Of a stretch of DNA of 64,000 nucleotides, positions 46,311 through 57,964 are shown piece after piece. The stretch comes from Zizania palustris (lineage: Eukaryota > Streptophyta > Magnoliopsida > Poales > Poaceae), in assembly GCA_019279435.1 (NCBI GenBank), contig JAAALK010000082.1, positions 22,911,034 through 22,975,033 of the forward strand, written 5' to 3'. Position numbers and translations under genes: made by a program. Under the pieces are notes generated by a model, which saw only the letters and a list, made by a program, of their open reading frames with translations, had not been told where the DNA came from and made no database searches. The stretch's first letter is position 1. Every line of letters starts with the position of its first letter.

Positions 46311-46664
46311 CCTGCACCGCGCTGCACACCTCCACGCCCCGCACTTCAGCCCAATCCCTTCCCTTCTCCCGATGCCCTAGTTGTGCGCCTCCACCTCTCC
46401 TCTCCACCGTCTCCACCGCTGCAGCCACCATTGCGGCCTCGACTCCAGCCGTGCAACACGCTTCCAGTAATCTCCTCCATCGCTGGTGCCAATGATCCAT
46501 TCTACTCAGTTAGTGATCGTAAACGTTTATGTAACTTCAATCTCTACTATTCATGCATGCTTAGCTGGGTTTGGTGTCAATTGTGTGTGAGAAACAATTG
46601 AATATGACGCCACTTGTTCAGAGATAAGATTTCGCGTCATGACTGAAGTTGGATGCGCATGGAT

Positions 46665-49600
46665 AAGTCAACATATGAGTGGCAAGATTGTTTCAATAAA
46701 TTTGTTGATGACACATTTGAAGGCACAAGTAAAGGAGAGACTATAGCTTGTCCCTGTTAAAGGTGTCGTGGCATGTCATTCATGAACAAAATGGATTTTC
46801 AGGTTCATTTGCTGATGTAAGGGTTTGATGAAAGTTTCATCCAGGAAGGTGAACCTCGAGATGATCATGATGATGCAGATTGCACTGATGATGATGATGC
46901 AATAGTTGATGGTCCTCCTGTGCGTAATCTGGTGACTTCACTAATTAGGGGTGCTATACGTGGAGAAATTGCGGGAGGTAATAATGAAGAGCAAAATGAG
47001 GGTGCCAAGAATTTCTTTAACTTATTGCAAGAGGCGCCGAAGGAACTGTACCCGGGATGCAAAGAGGCCACTAAGGTTTCTTTCATTGTCAAGCTCTTTC
47101 AGATTAAGTTCATGTTTGGTCTGAGTAACAATGCCTTGGAGGCTATACTTCTTTTATTATCACTAGTTCTACCTGAAGAACACTGTATCCCAAACACGTT
47201 GGACAAAGTCCAGAGGGTTGTTCGTGATCTAGGGCTGGACTACCAAAAGATTCATGCATGTGTGAATGATTGTGTGTTGTTTCGAGGTGATTTTGAACAT
47301 ATGGATACATGCCCAACATGTGGTGAATCTTAGTGGAAAATGAAAGATTGTGCCGAAGATGGTGAAGTTAGCGGCATTGTGACAAAGAAGTGTCGTCCAA
47401 GGAAAATTCTAATATATTTTCCCCTTATTCCTCGACTACAAAAGATTATTTATGGAAGAGGAAACAACATCATATATGTGATGGCACAAGGAGGAATTGG
47501 TCAATGATGGGAAAATGTGGCACCCTGCTAACTCTTTGGCATGGAATCCTATAGATAACAAGTTTACAGACTTTGCAATGGATCCACGCAATGTTAGTCT
47601 TGGTCTTGCATCTGATGGGTTCAATCCATTTGGTATGTTGAATGTGACATATACTATGTGGCCAGTGATATTGATACCGTATAACTTGCCTCCTTGGTTA
47701 TGTTTGAAACAATCGTATTGGATGATGTCGATGTTGATCCCTGGTCCAAAATCTCCTGGAATGAATATTGAAGTGTATCTGCAGCCCCTAATTGATGAGC
47801 TAAATGATCTTTGGGAGAATGGTATTGAAACTTAGGATGCAAAGGGAATGAATAATTTTAATCTACGTGTAGTGTTACTTTGGACAATTAATGATTTTCC
47901 TGCGTATGCTATGCTATCAGGTTGGAGTACAAAAGGCAAGTTTGCATGTCCCTACTGCCACAAGACACTGACTACTTGTGGCTAAAATATGACTCCAAGC
48001 ACTGCTACCTAGGACATCATCGTTTTTTGCCTTTAGATCACAAGTGGCGAAAGAACAAAGTTAGTTTCAATAATGAGGTTGAAAGAAGGGAGGCTCTAGT
48101 GCCCCTCCCTGGATAGCATGAGCTGGCACAATACAAGAGTTTTGAGCAAGTGAAATTTGGGTTGCATACAAGAAAGAGAAAGCAGCGTGAGGAAGAAACT
48201 AGATGGCACAACTGGAGGAAGAAGAGCATTTTTTTCAAGGGAAAATTACTCACATGCCATTATAATTTTCAGAAATTGCCTACATGCCACTGTCAGTGAC
48301 TGTGGCGGCCCCCATCTGGCAGTGACACAACGATGGCATTTTGGCAAACCGTAAAAATCGTAATGGCACAGAAAAAATTAACCCTTTTTTCAATTACGTT
48401 ATTGGGAATCATTGCTCATAAGACATAATTTGGATGTCATGCACATCGATAAAAATATATGTGAGAGCATACTAGGTACTTTGCTTGACAAGGAAGGTAA
48501 ATGTAAGGACAGTGAAAACGCTTGGCTTGACATGGAGCATTTGGGTATAAGGAAGGATCGACATCCTGTTGTGGAGAATGGTAAGTATACTTTGTCACCA
48601 GTGTTGTACACTTTAGGCAAGGATGAGAAGACAACTCTATGCAAATTTTTTGAAGGAGTGAAGATGCCTGATAGATATGCCTCCAATATAAGGAGATGTG
48701 TGGGCATCAAGGGGTGTAATTTGTCCGGAATGAAAACTCACGACTACCTTATTGTTCTGCAGAAACTATTGCCTTTAGTGATATGCAACATATTGCCTGA
48801 AGATGTAGTGATCGCATTGATTAACCTTAGCAAATTCTTCAACGCAATATGTTCAAAGGAGTTGCAGAAAAAAGACACTGAGCAACTGGACAACATGATT
48901 AGAGAGACCCTTTGTCGGCTTGAGATGATATTCCCACCAGCATTTTTTGACATAATGATGCATTTGCCTGCGCATCTTGCTGAAGAGGCTAGACTTGAAG
49001 GCCCTGTGTGCTATAGATGGATGTATCTAGTTGAGAGGTACCTACGTACACTTAAAGGCTATGTGAGGAACAAAGCATACCATTAAGGTTCAATAGCCGA
49101 GGGATACATATTAGAGGAGTGTCTGACATTTTGCTCTCCCTTCTTTGAAGATGATAAGACCAAGCTTAATAAACCAGAGTGTCATGAAAGTGCTTCTGTT
49201 ACAGAGCCGCCATCTGGGCTTAGTGTATTTGGGAGGATTGACTACAACAGGAAAGGATGTACCGTGGAGATAGTTGACCCAGATGAGTTGAAGCAGATGA
49301 GGCACTACGTACTAACAAATTGTGTTGAGGTGAAGCCATGGATGAAGTAATTACTGTTGTTAGCCTTTCAATGTCTATCGTCGTCGTTTTATTATTTACA
49401 TGTTTTCATACTTTATTGATTCTTTGAAGTGAGCATTTGGATGAAATCAGGAGAATAAATCCAAGGAATGTTCAAAAGTGTCACAAGGACCAATTTGTTC
49501 AATGGTTTCAGCCTAAAGTAAGTTTATGAAAAATAAATCCATAGTTCTTGGTAGTTGTTGGTTTTGGATTCATTTTATTAACAGGTATTTTTATATGTTG

Positions 49601-50359
49601 CTTGCAATGTAGATCCACATTATACATCAACAAGGAAAAACAAGGGAGTTGATATATGCCCTCTCGCGTGGGCCAGACCATCGAGCACATGTGTACAATA
49701 GATGCTACATAGATGGGTTTCTGTTCCGGATGACCGCCATGGAGAACAAATTAGCTACTCAAAATAGTGGAGTTATTGTTAAGGACTAGTATGGTGTGAT
49801 TAAAAAGATAATCTCTCTAGATTTTGCATATGAGAAGGAAGTGGTGCTCTTCCAGTGTGACCGGTTTGATGTACCTGCAAGCACTAAGAGCAAGGGAAGA
49901 GGTTACAGTAGGGATCAATTTGGGATTATTGATATTCATATTTCTCGTTTTCGTTATTTAGATGATCCTTAAATCTTGGCAACACAAGCGGAGCAGGTGT
50001 TTTATGTGCAGAATGTGAAAAAACCAGATTGGTGCAGTGTTGTTAGGAAGAAAACCAGAAATCTTTTTGCAGGTCTTCAAAATAATGAAGAAATTTATAT
50101 AGACTCACTTGATGTTGGTGTGGAAGCTATGAATGTTTCAGGGAGACAAGGAGAATTAACAAATTAGCTAAGGGCAGACATTGAAGGCGTTAGTGGTGAT
50201 GCATCTGTCATTGAGAAGGCGATGGCTAAAACTATAAAAGAACCGAGGAATGAGGACTTGGGAGATGAAGATGATGATGTCGATGACGATGATTTGGTTG
50301 ATGCAGTTGTTGCACCTGCCTATGATGTTGATGGCGATGACGATGATTTTTTTGTATAA
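46665..50359 (+). pseudogene. CACTA tnp2-type transposase (TnpD-like)
   Basis: DDE-type transposase gene of the Transposase_tnp2 family. N-terminal transposase-associated region from 46669 (MDKSTYEWQDCFNKFVDD). Core: KILIYFPLIPRLQKIIYG near 47402, NDGKMWHPANSLAW, ASDGFNPFGMLN and VILIPYNLPPWLC (47500-47700), SGWSTKGKFACPYCHKT (47920-47970), RHNLDVMHIDKNICESILG (48415-48475). DUF4218-like part 48700-49350 (LPAHLAEEARLEGPVCYRWM) and DUF4216-like part 49790-49975 (EVVLFQCDRFDVPAS), ending in an acidic tail at 50359. Short introns lie near 49350-49440 and 49520-49610. In-frame stops (for example CPC*RC, CGES*WK), frame changes and the MITE at 48239 make it a pseudogene. Confidence 0.92.
48239..48384. 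mobile_element. 146-bp Mutator-like MITE in the tnp2 gene
   Basis: Flanked by a perfect 9-bp duplication TTTTTTCAA (48230-48238 and 48385-48393), the length typical of Mutator-like elements. The ends are imperfect inverted repeats of about 30 bp: GGGAAAATTACTCACATGCC against GGGTTAATTTTTTCTGTGCC, both continuing ATTA. No coding. It splits the tnp2 frame between the KKSIFF block and the RYWESLLIRHN block. Confidence 0.88.
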
Positions 50360-50379
50360 ATAAAGATTATTGTTCACTC

Positions 50380-50724
50380 AATTTTGAAATGCTATTTAAT
50401 GACATGTACAACAAAATTGTTTTGTGCTCATTTCAGTAACTAAAACTTCAGAATGTGGAAACTCCATTTTAGAGTCCAAAACTTCAGAATCTGGACTTTT
50501 CAGAGTCCAAAACTCAATTTTCAATGCTCAAAATTTCATAATCTGGAAACTCCAAATTCCATAACTTCAAATTATGGCAACTCCATTTCAGAATCTGGCA
50601 ACTCCAGTTCACATTGCAAATCTTAAGAATTTGGACATTGAATCAAGTCTTCATACATAGGTCCATAGTACTGAATTAACACATAATAAGTAGGTACTAA
50701 ATTAACTAAGTAGTGATAGCTCCA
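50380..50724. other. Short degenerate repeats after tnp2
   Basis: Repeated words such as CAGAATCTGGAAACTCCA and AACTTCAGAAT between 50440 and 50620, spaced about 25-30 bp. No gene. Confidence 0.5.
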
Positions 50725-51602
50725 TCATTTCCTGAAGAGCTTGTCAATCAGTGCATCAATCTTCACAGTGAGGAAAAGCAGCTTCTCACTCAATTCATCA
50801 ATTTTATCATTGAGGACATGAAGCTTCTCACTCACTTTTTGAAAAGATAGCTCTCTCTTATTTCCGCCTTCCGAATTAACCTACAACAAGATCAACATTT
50901 TTGAAATTTGTTTATGGGTGAACTTTGGATTATTTGCCACTCTCTACGAGTGCACATTCTCAAATGACACTCTCTTTGCGACTTTGCTTTCATTCATAAA
51001 CAAAATAGTAGAGTGTTTAATATGATCATTGTCATCATTTAAACATGAACAATATCGCAGATTAATAGATTCACATATTAGTTTGAGGGTAAAATTGTCA
51101 TTTTAACTTATTTAGTGTTCAAAATGGCATGAAAGAAAAATTATCCAACAAGTTCAGAAAAAAGTACGAACCCTACTCTTGCAACAATTCCTCTAGAATT
51201 CATTGCAACAAATCCTTTAATACAAATACATGTACAGTATTAATTTCAGATGCATTTCGCCTTTTGTGAAGGATGTGTGCCTACTCTTATAAAAAAAGAA
51301 TTACCCTACTCAATACTGAAGCATGCTTTTCTACTATCCCATTTCAACAAAATTATCCAACAAGTTCAGAAAAAAGTACGAACCCTAGAAATGGGCCTCT
51401 CTTGCTTGATGACTGTCATTGCTTGCAGTCGCTTGTTAGCGGAGCCACTTGCTGGCACTTGGTGGCCAGGAACAATGGGGCACATCTCTGTGTCCGAAGA
51501 GGTATCGTCACTGCATGCCGACGAGTTCCCGCTGTTGCGGTCAGTCGGGGTCCGTGCGTGAAACCTACCAGAAGCATCCCGCTTCTGCTTTCGGCCAGCC
51601 AT
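50725..51602 (-). CDS. Intact two-exon gene of unknown function, antisense in CACTA-2
   Basis: Exon 1 51602-51384 (ATG, 73 codons). Intron 51383-50881 with GT at the donor and a TTGTAG acceptor. Exon 2 50880-50725 (51 codons and TGA). Both exons are in phase 0 and join without a stop to a 124-residue product. The N-terminus is basic (MAGRKQKRDASGRFHAR), followed by a Ser/Thr/Asp-rich middle (SSACSDDTSSDTEM). The C-terminal 40 residues form a Leu/Val heptad coiled coil (VSEKLHVLNDKIDELSEKLL). I do not recognise the family. It could be a captured host gene or an accessory CACTA gene. Expression is unproven. Confidence 0.55.
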
Positions 51603-51969
51603 AAGCATACGGGGATGGGGGCCACAGTCGATCGGTGAGGGGCGATGATGTGATTTAGAACTCTAAGGGTTTTAGCCCGAGATGTAGAGGATGGCGTTCG
51701 AAAAGTTCGCTCTTTTTTGTGCATGTATTAAAAAATAGTACATTGTCTGAGCACATTAAATGTATCAATTCATTTTTGCATCCCACTCCCTGTGAGATGA
51801 CCATATTTTTATTAGTCCTCCCTCCAAGATACCCAAGGAGTTATCCTTTATTCTGCGCCTCATCTGGGTCCAAAAGCATTACTGCAATACTACTTCGCCT
51901 GCTACCTCGGTTTGCCCATCTCTCCAACTCCCCGGTGCGGTTCCTTTCCCCAAGCTAGTTCAGTAGTTC

Positions 51970-52990
51970 TTCATCATCGGATCCTCCGATCCTTTCCCCA
52001 TGTCTAATTTCCTAGAGAAGCCCCTCTCTTTTCTCCCGTTCGGTGTCACCATCGATGATGGCAGTGGCCCCGAGCGTCGCCAGTGCAACAATATTTGCAT
52101 TTCCGGCCATGTGGTGGCCTCCCATGAGGAGTTCGCTATTGCCTCGTGTATTGGCATCGTCGATGAGGTAGAGCTCGAAGCTTTTCTTCATGCCATCCAC
52201 CAACACTTCATCCAGACTTTGCGACTACGGGTGGCCAGATACACAGGAATCCCCTAGGTGTTGGCATCTTCCAAATGGCATCCATTTTTGAAAGAGACTG
52301 GCTTCTTTTGCACAGTCTGTACGTCATCAGCCATCGCTTTGTCCGGGTGGTAAAGAACGACGAAGGTATCAACTACCCGTCGTCGCCTTTTTTCTTTCTT
52401 GGGCTAGGTTATGTTTCTTGCCTACCTGTTAGATTTCAAAGAACTAACTTTCATCCAACAAGCATGTGCATCTTTTGGCAAGTTAGTCTACTAGCATTAT
52501 TCAGACCCTAGTCTATCGCAAGTGTTGGTGAAGGTTTTGTTCGACAATCCTACTGACATCCCGTGCAGCATCACATTCAAGTTGGGCAGAAAAATTGACG
52601 GCGCCAACCAATCATGGACTTTTCAAGTGTTACTCCTGGACAACAACTTTGTCGACATCGTGCCGGGCGATGAAGATCCTCTCCCCAGATAATGGTAACC
52701 CTCACCCTTTTGTGGGGCCTATCCTGTCGGGTGAAGCAGAATGGCTCTATCATTGGGTTGAGGAGTAGCAGTGGGAGGTGCCTCAACTGGCCAATGATCA
52801 CCCTTAGCCGGTCGATGATCAACCGGATAACGACGAGAACGCTGGCCAAGGTTGGGGTCCTTGGGAGGTGGCCGCCGCTAACTAGGGATTGTGATGATCA
52901 ACAAGTTAGTGAAGAGCACTCTGGGATTTCTAGAGGCTCAAGAAAGAATCAACAAGAAACCCTACCTTCCCGCCCAAGAAATTAGTTTTC
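51970..52990 (+). pseudogene. Fragment of a grass-type hypothetical gene (DUF4283-like) in CACTA-2
   Basis: An open frame at 52000-52257 (LSFLPFGVTIDDGSGPERR, NICISGHVVASHEEFAIA, VDEVELEAFLHAIHQH), then after a frame change 52275-52380 (MASIFERDWLLLHSLYVISH, VVKNDEGINY), then LVKVLFDNPTDIP and SWTFQVLLLDNN around 52525-52650. I recall this order from large families of grass hypothetical proteins with DUF4283-like N-terminal regions, related to retroelement or LINE-like ORFs. Stops and frameshifts show it is broken. The name rests on memory, not a search. Confidence 0.5.
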
Positions 52991-53734
52991 CAGGTCTGTA
53001 GTTGCATAAACCAGCAAATTCAATACTGCATGTCCTAGGTCTAGCAACTTGAATACTGATTTGATTTTTAATACAGCATGTCCCATGTTCCCATGCTGCG
53101 CCAAACCCCAATTGAAGAACTTCCTAGGTCCCAGGTCCCAAACTGAAGACAGTGTTAATGCAGTTGTTTGTTTGTACATATATGGACTCAATTGTTTGTT
53201 TACCTTGGAACAAAACTTTGATATTTACTTATGTTAACGCACAGCCTGTCTGTTTGAACGTACGATTATTTATCAGTTTTACTCATCTTTAATTGTTTCA
53301 ATGTGTTTTTAATTGTTTCGATAAGTTTATCATGTTATCAAAATGAAATGCAATAGCTAGCATGTTATCAGAATGACATGCAGTAGCCAGCATGTTATCA
53401 GAATGAAATAGAAGTTTGGACGTGAGGTTGGATGTATTTCTACAAGTTTGGATGCCAAGGGCCAACCAATCATGGATAGTCTCATGGTAGTAGCAACTTC
53501 GTTTTGATGTGAGGTTGGATGTGCTTGTAGTTCAAATTGAAAAAAATACCATTTTTTGCAATTAGAATAGTTGTGTTGTATTTCATGTGCTTGTAGTTCA
53601 AATTTAACTTATTGTGACTTTGATCATAGAAATACACTTAATGCAATAAAAACAGTAAACTGACCCAACAAAATACCAATTTTTTAAATTTGATAAGTTA
53701 TGATGTATTTTGATTGTTAAAAAAATTCAAGTTC
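52991..53734. other. AT-rich spacer in CACTA-2
   Basis: No gene seen. The words CATGTTATCAGAATGA and GTGAGGTTGGATGT each occur two or three times within 53330-53520. Confidence 0.5.
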
Positions 53735-53945
53735 AAACGACGATTTAAACATCAATAAAAAAGTGCTGAAAAATTTAAAAAGTACATAACAACAAAAATG
53801 AAAAAAATGGATGGGGGTAGCAAGGCTGGAACCTCAAACTGCCTGTTGGCAGCAAGGCTCGAACCTCAAACCGCACGTCCCAAACAAAGCACTTTCTCAA
53901 CATAAAAGGCAACATAAGTTAGACAATCCCTGATGCGCCTCACTT
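53735..53945 (+). repeat. Displaced fourth copy of the CACTA-2 subterminal repeat
   Basis: Matches 45110-45330 and 45715-45925 from AAACATCAATAAAAAAGTGC through paired GCAAGGCTGGAACCTC and GCAAGGCTCGAACCTC to CCCTGATGCGCCTCA. It lies about 7.5 kb from the other copies. Confidence 0.85.
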
Positions 53946-54059
53946 ATTTCTATTTAAATCCCAAAAATACACTTAATAAAATAAAAATAGTAAATTGTGG
54001 TAGAAAAATACCAATTTTTGCAATTAGAATAGTTGTGTTGTATTTTGATTGTACAAAAA

Positions 54060-54825
54060 GTTTCAAGTTCAAAGGAAGATTCAATTCAAATGAAATCCAA
54101 CTTAGTTGTGTACAACTCCAATTCAAATGAAATCAAACTTAGTTGTTTACAACTCCAATTCAAATGAAATCCAACTTAGTTGTGTACATTTCCAATTAAA
54201 ATGAAATCAAACTTATTTGTTTACAACTCCAATTCAAATGAAATCCAACTTAGTTGTGTACAATTCCAATTCAAATGAAATCCAACTTAATTAGTTTTGT
54301 ACATTTCCAATTCAAATGAAATCCAACTTAGTTGTGTACAATTCTAATTCAAATGAAATCCAACTTAGTTGTGTACATTTCCAATTCAAATGAAATCAAA
54401 CTTAGCTGTTTACAACTCCAATTCAAATGAAATCTAACTTAGTTGTGTACAATTCTAATTCAAATGAAATCCAACTTAGTTGTGTACATTTTCAATTCAA
54501 ATGAAATCAAACTTAGTTGTTTACAACTACAATTCAAATGAAATCTAACTTAGTTGTTTACATTTTCAATTCAAATGAAATCAAACTTAGTTGTGTACAA
54601 TTCCAATTCAAATGAAATCCAACTTAATTGTGTAAAATTTCAATTCAAATGAAATCAAACTTAGTTGTTTACAACTACAATTCAAATGAAATCTAACTTA
54701 GTTGTTTACATTTTCAATTCAAATGAAATCAAACTTAGTTGTGTACAATTCCAATTCAAATGAAATCCAACTTAATTGTGTAAAATTTCAATTCAAATGA
54801 AATCAAACTTAGTTTTCTATAATTT
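54060..54825. repeat. About 37-bp minisatellite in CACTA-2
   Basis: Roughly 20 head-to-tail copies of a unit of about 37-38 bp with AATTCAAATGAAATC and AACTTAGTTGTGTACA. Two alternating variants (CCAACTTAGTTGTGTAC and AAACTTAGTTGTTTAC) show a higher-order pattern. Confidence 0.92.
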
Positions 54826-54934
54826 TAGTTCAATTGTTAACCCGCCAAAACATTCGCTGCAAATGCTAACCCCGCCAAAATTTTTGTTCCAAAAAAGTAA
54901 CCCCGCTGATCTCCGCACTAATTGGTAAAATATT

Positions 54935-57900
54935 ATGGAAACCGCAACCCCTCCCATAATCTCATCGTCGTGCTCTGCCAAGCGACGTGCTCTGCCCTCC
55001 ATCCATGGCGCCCCCTCTCCCTCCCACCATGGCGCCGCCTCTGGCTGCAACCACGGCGCCGCCTCTACCTCCATCCAGGACACCACTCCCGTTGACTCCT
55101 ACGACATTATCTACGCCGCCAACCGAGAGCACCAGTGTCGGCGAGGATCATGCTCTCCTAGGCGCGAGCAGATATGTTGAAGCCACTCTTAAGCTCGAAG
55201 ATGAATAAGGGTTCAATCGTCCATACACCACGCGGTAAGTCCTATGATTAGTGCCCTACAATGAAATTTATGTGCCCTCATATGGCTAGTACTACAGACA
55301 ATTCTGATTCATTTTTCTGAATTTCAAATAATTGACATGTTAAGTACAAACATGAAATTATCAATGTATGCATGTTAGTACAATTTATTATCTCCATCTC
55401 TATCTGTAGTTATTCTGATTGAAACACGTTTATCAATCATATCAACATGATATGAGATCAACCTAAACCATATGTATGCAGTGCTAGAAGGATGTGTGAA
55501 AACTGGACTCTATATGTTCATTGCAAGAGGGGACTTCTAGATAGAGAATTTGTAATGTTCAAAATCGATAGAACTGATGTACCTTTTGCAACCTTGGTAT
55601 CTCTAAAGGATTAGCTTGGTTATGTTGTCCGGGACTTCTTATACTACAAAAAGCGATGTTGTAGAGATTTAGCTACTCTTGAGGCCATCGATTTTATGAG
55701 AGATGCAGAATTAATGATTAAAAATAATATGAGGGAAAGAGAAATCAGATTGTTTCTAACCAAGGAGCAAGAAACAACTGCAACATTTAGCATAACACCC
55801 ATGAAAAGCCCTAGGGATACATTGATTTATGTGCAGAGTTAAAAGATGACTTTAGGAAGGAATCAATAAAAGCCTACAAGGAATGGTTGAGTCAGAAAGG
55901 ATATCTTCCAGAAATTTGTAATTCAATTTGCTTCATAATGTACTAATATTTTTATATACCCCCAACTTGTCTTCATAACTTTTTTTATAATTCTTTGTAG
56001 TGTCATATATAGATCAGCAGTCTAGTGCTGCTAGTGCAAATGTTGAGCAAGAAATTATTGACATCCTAAACCAACATGAAGATTGGCCATCTCATGCTCG
56101 GCAAAACAAGAGAATTAGAGCTGGTTTGTTCTGCATACTTCTTTTTTTCAACATACCTGCAAAACTTATACGGTTCCTGCTTGACAATGATTATTTCTAT
56201 TGATTCAAATTATTTAAGGAATTGGTGCCCAACAGCTGAAGAGATGGGGATGTGGTCCACTCAAAGGATTATAAGTAGCCAACAAGAGAATTAGAGTTCA
56301 TTCCCAAAAACTACAGATCTAGTTTTTAAATATGCTAGGAGGGCCCATTGGAGAAAACTCCCGCACTTTTGTGGATGAAGTGGTAATGTTCACAAGGAAG
56401 AGAGCTCCACTAATTGGAGTTAGAAGCTGGAAAGACTTGAAGAAAAATGTAAAAGATGAAATAGCAACTGACATTCTGGTGCGTTCTTCATTTGTCCTCC
56501 AATAATGTTTATTCTTAAAAGCTTGGTGGTGTATCATGTTTTCGGCATCCTTGATTAACACCAAAATGAACATTGCAGACACGATGGGAGTTTCTTAATG
56601 CAGGCGATCTAGTGGAAAATTTTTTTAAGGTTTCTAGGGAAAGGTACAAAGGATGGCGATCAACATTCAGTGCAACGTACAAGGCCTACAACAACTCTGA
56701 AGAGCGAATGAAGAATAAGCAAAATGATGTAGAGATTGTTGAGTGGCATTACATGATGCTTTATTTTGGTACAAATGAATTCATGGTTTGCTACAATTTT
56801 ATTGTCCCTGAAAGCACACATTGTTCAATTTTCACTATTCATTGTTCTTCCTATACTAGAAGGTTAGCTGCCAAAACTCTGAATATCGACACCAACAAAA
56901 GACAAAGCATTTGATGGGATCGAAACCTTTCTCCCAGTTAAGCTACGAGAAGATAATCATGCTTGAAATATATACAAAGTATGAACCATTTAAAAAATGT
57001 TCAGCCATTAATACAAATGTACATTATTGCCATGTTAGAGAGACTCGGAAACTGGTGTAGAGCCAAGCGTTTTGCAGCTATGGATGGCTACTGACATGAA
57101 GGATGGACAATAGTCAAACAGTGCATCGTAGGATGTCTATGTGAGTACTATCTCATGCAAAATTATCAAGTTGAATAAGTTATTACGATGAATTTCTTTA
57201 TAAGCTACTGAATTTGTACAATCCTCTATGCCCCCTTCAATTAGTATGATGTAGTTGCTAAGATTTCTGAGAGAAGAAATGTCAAAAAGATCGGTCCTAA
57301 CTGTTGAAGAGGAAAGCATTATTTTCCAGTCATCCTATAGACTAAGAACCAAAAGAAAATCATCCAGGTTGCATGGCCATGGATACATGGCAAGATATCC
57401 AACACGAAGCCAACTATTGAATGACAAACTTGAAGATCAAGCACGTGTTGCAGCTGCAGCACATAACAGAAATAATGAGTTGGAAGATAAGATAAGAAAA
57501 TTGGAAGAACAACGTGAAACAGATGCCACGGATAGGGAAGTGGAAAAGTATGAACTAAGGAAACAACTGAGGGAACAACTGAGAGAAGAACTCAGGCAAG
57601 AGTTTCTTTCTTCGATTGCACAGCAAAGAGAAGCAATACACAAGGTAAAATATTTCGATAAATAATTTCAGCATTGTTTCATTTTCATCTAGATGTGTGC
57701 TGACAATGAAAGTACTTTCCAAATTGTATGATAACCAAGGAACCATCCATACACCGCAGGTTGCAGTAACACCAAGTAGGGAGACCAATCAAGACAATGT
57801 TGAAGAAGAAAATACAATAAATCTGGTAATACTATAATTGCACAAATGGATATAATCATCCTTTTTATGCACTTCATATAACTAATATTTTTCAAAAATT

Positions 57901-57940
57901 CTATTCTTGTACAGTCCAAACCGACAAGCATTCTAACTAA
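54935..57940 (+). pseudogene. CACTA tnpA-like gene (Transposase_24 type)
   Basis: A GC-rich first exon-like part (54950-55210) has overlapping frames. Next come exon-like blocks VCENWTLYVHCKRGLLDREF (near 55495), a helical block to 55855, and YIDQQSSAASANVEQEI (56009). The Transposase_24 core follows: GENSRTFVDEVVMFTRKR and VRSWKDLKKNVKDEIATDI (56345-56480), then after an intron TRWEFLNAGDLVENFFKVS and YKGWRSTFSATYKAY (56578-56700). The Glu/Arg/Gln-rich coiled-coil end is at 57255-57665 (KLEEQRETDATDREVEKYE). Stops occur between blocks. TnpA-type proteins bind the subterminal repeats. The 3' end is cut by copia F at 57965. Confidence 0.8.
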
Positions 57941-57964
57941 AGAGAAAGAAAATAGGCAGCCTCC

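Noticed and set aside
46279..46601. Possible small gene before tnp2
   Set aside because: A short GC-rich patch like a 5' UTR; overlapping frames on both strands and no conserved motif. It may be the tnp2 promoter or leader.
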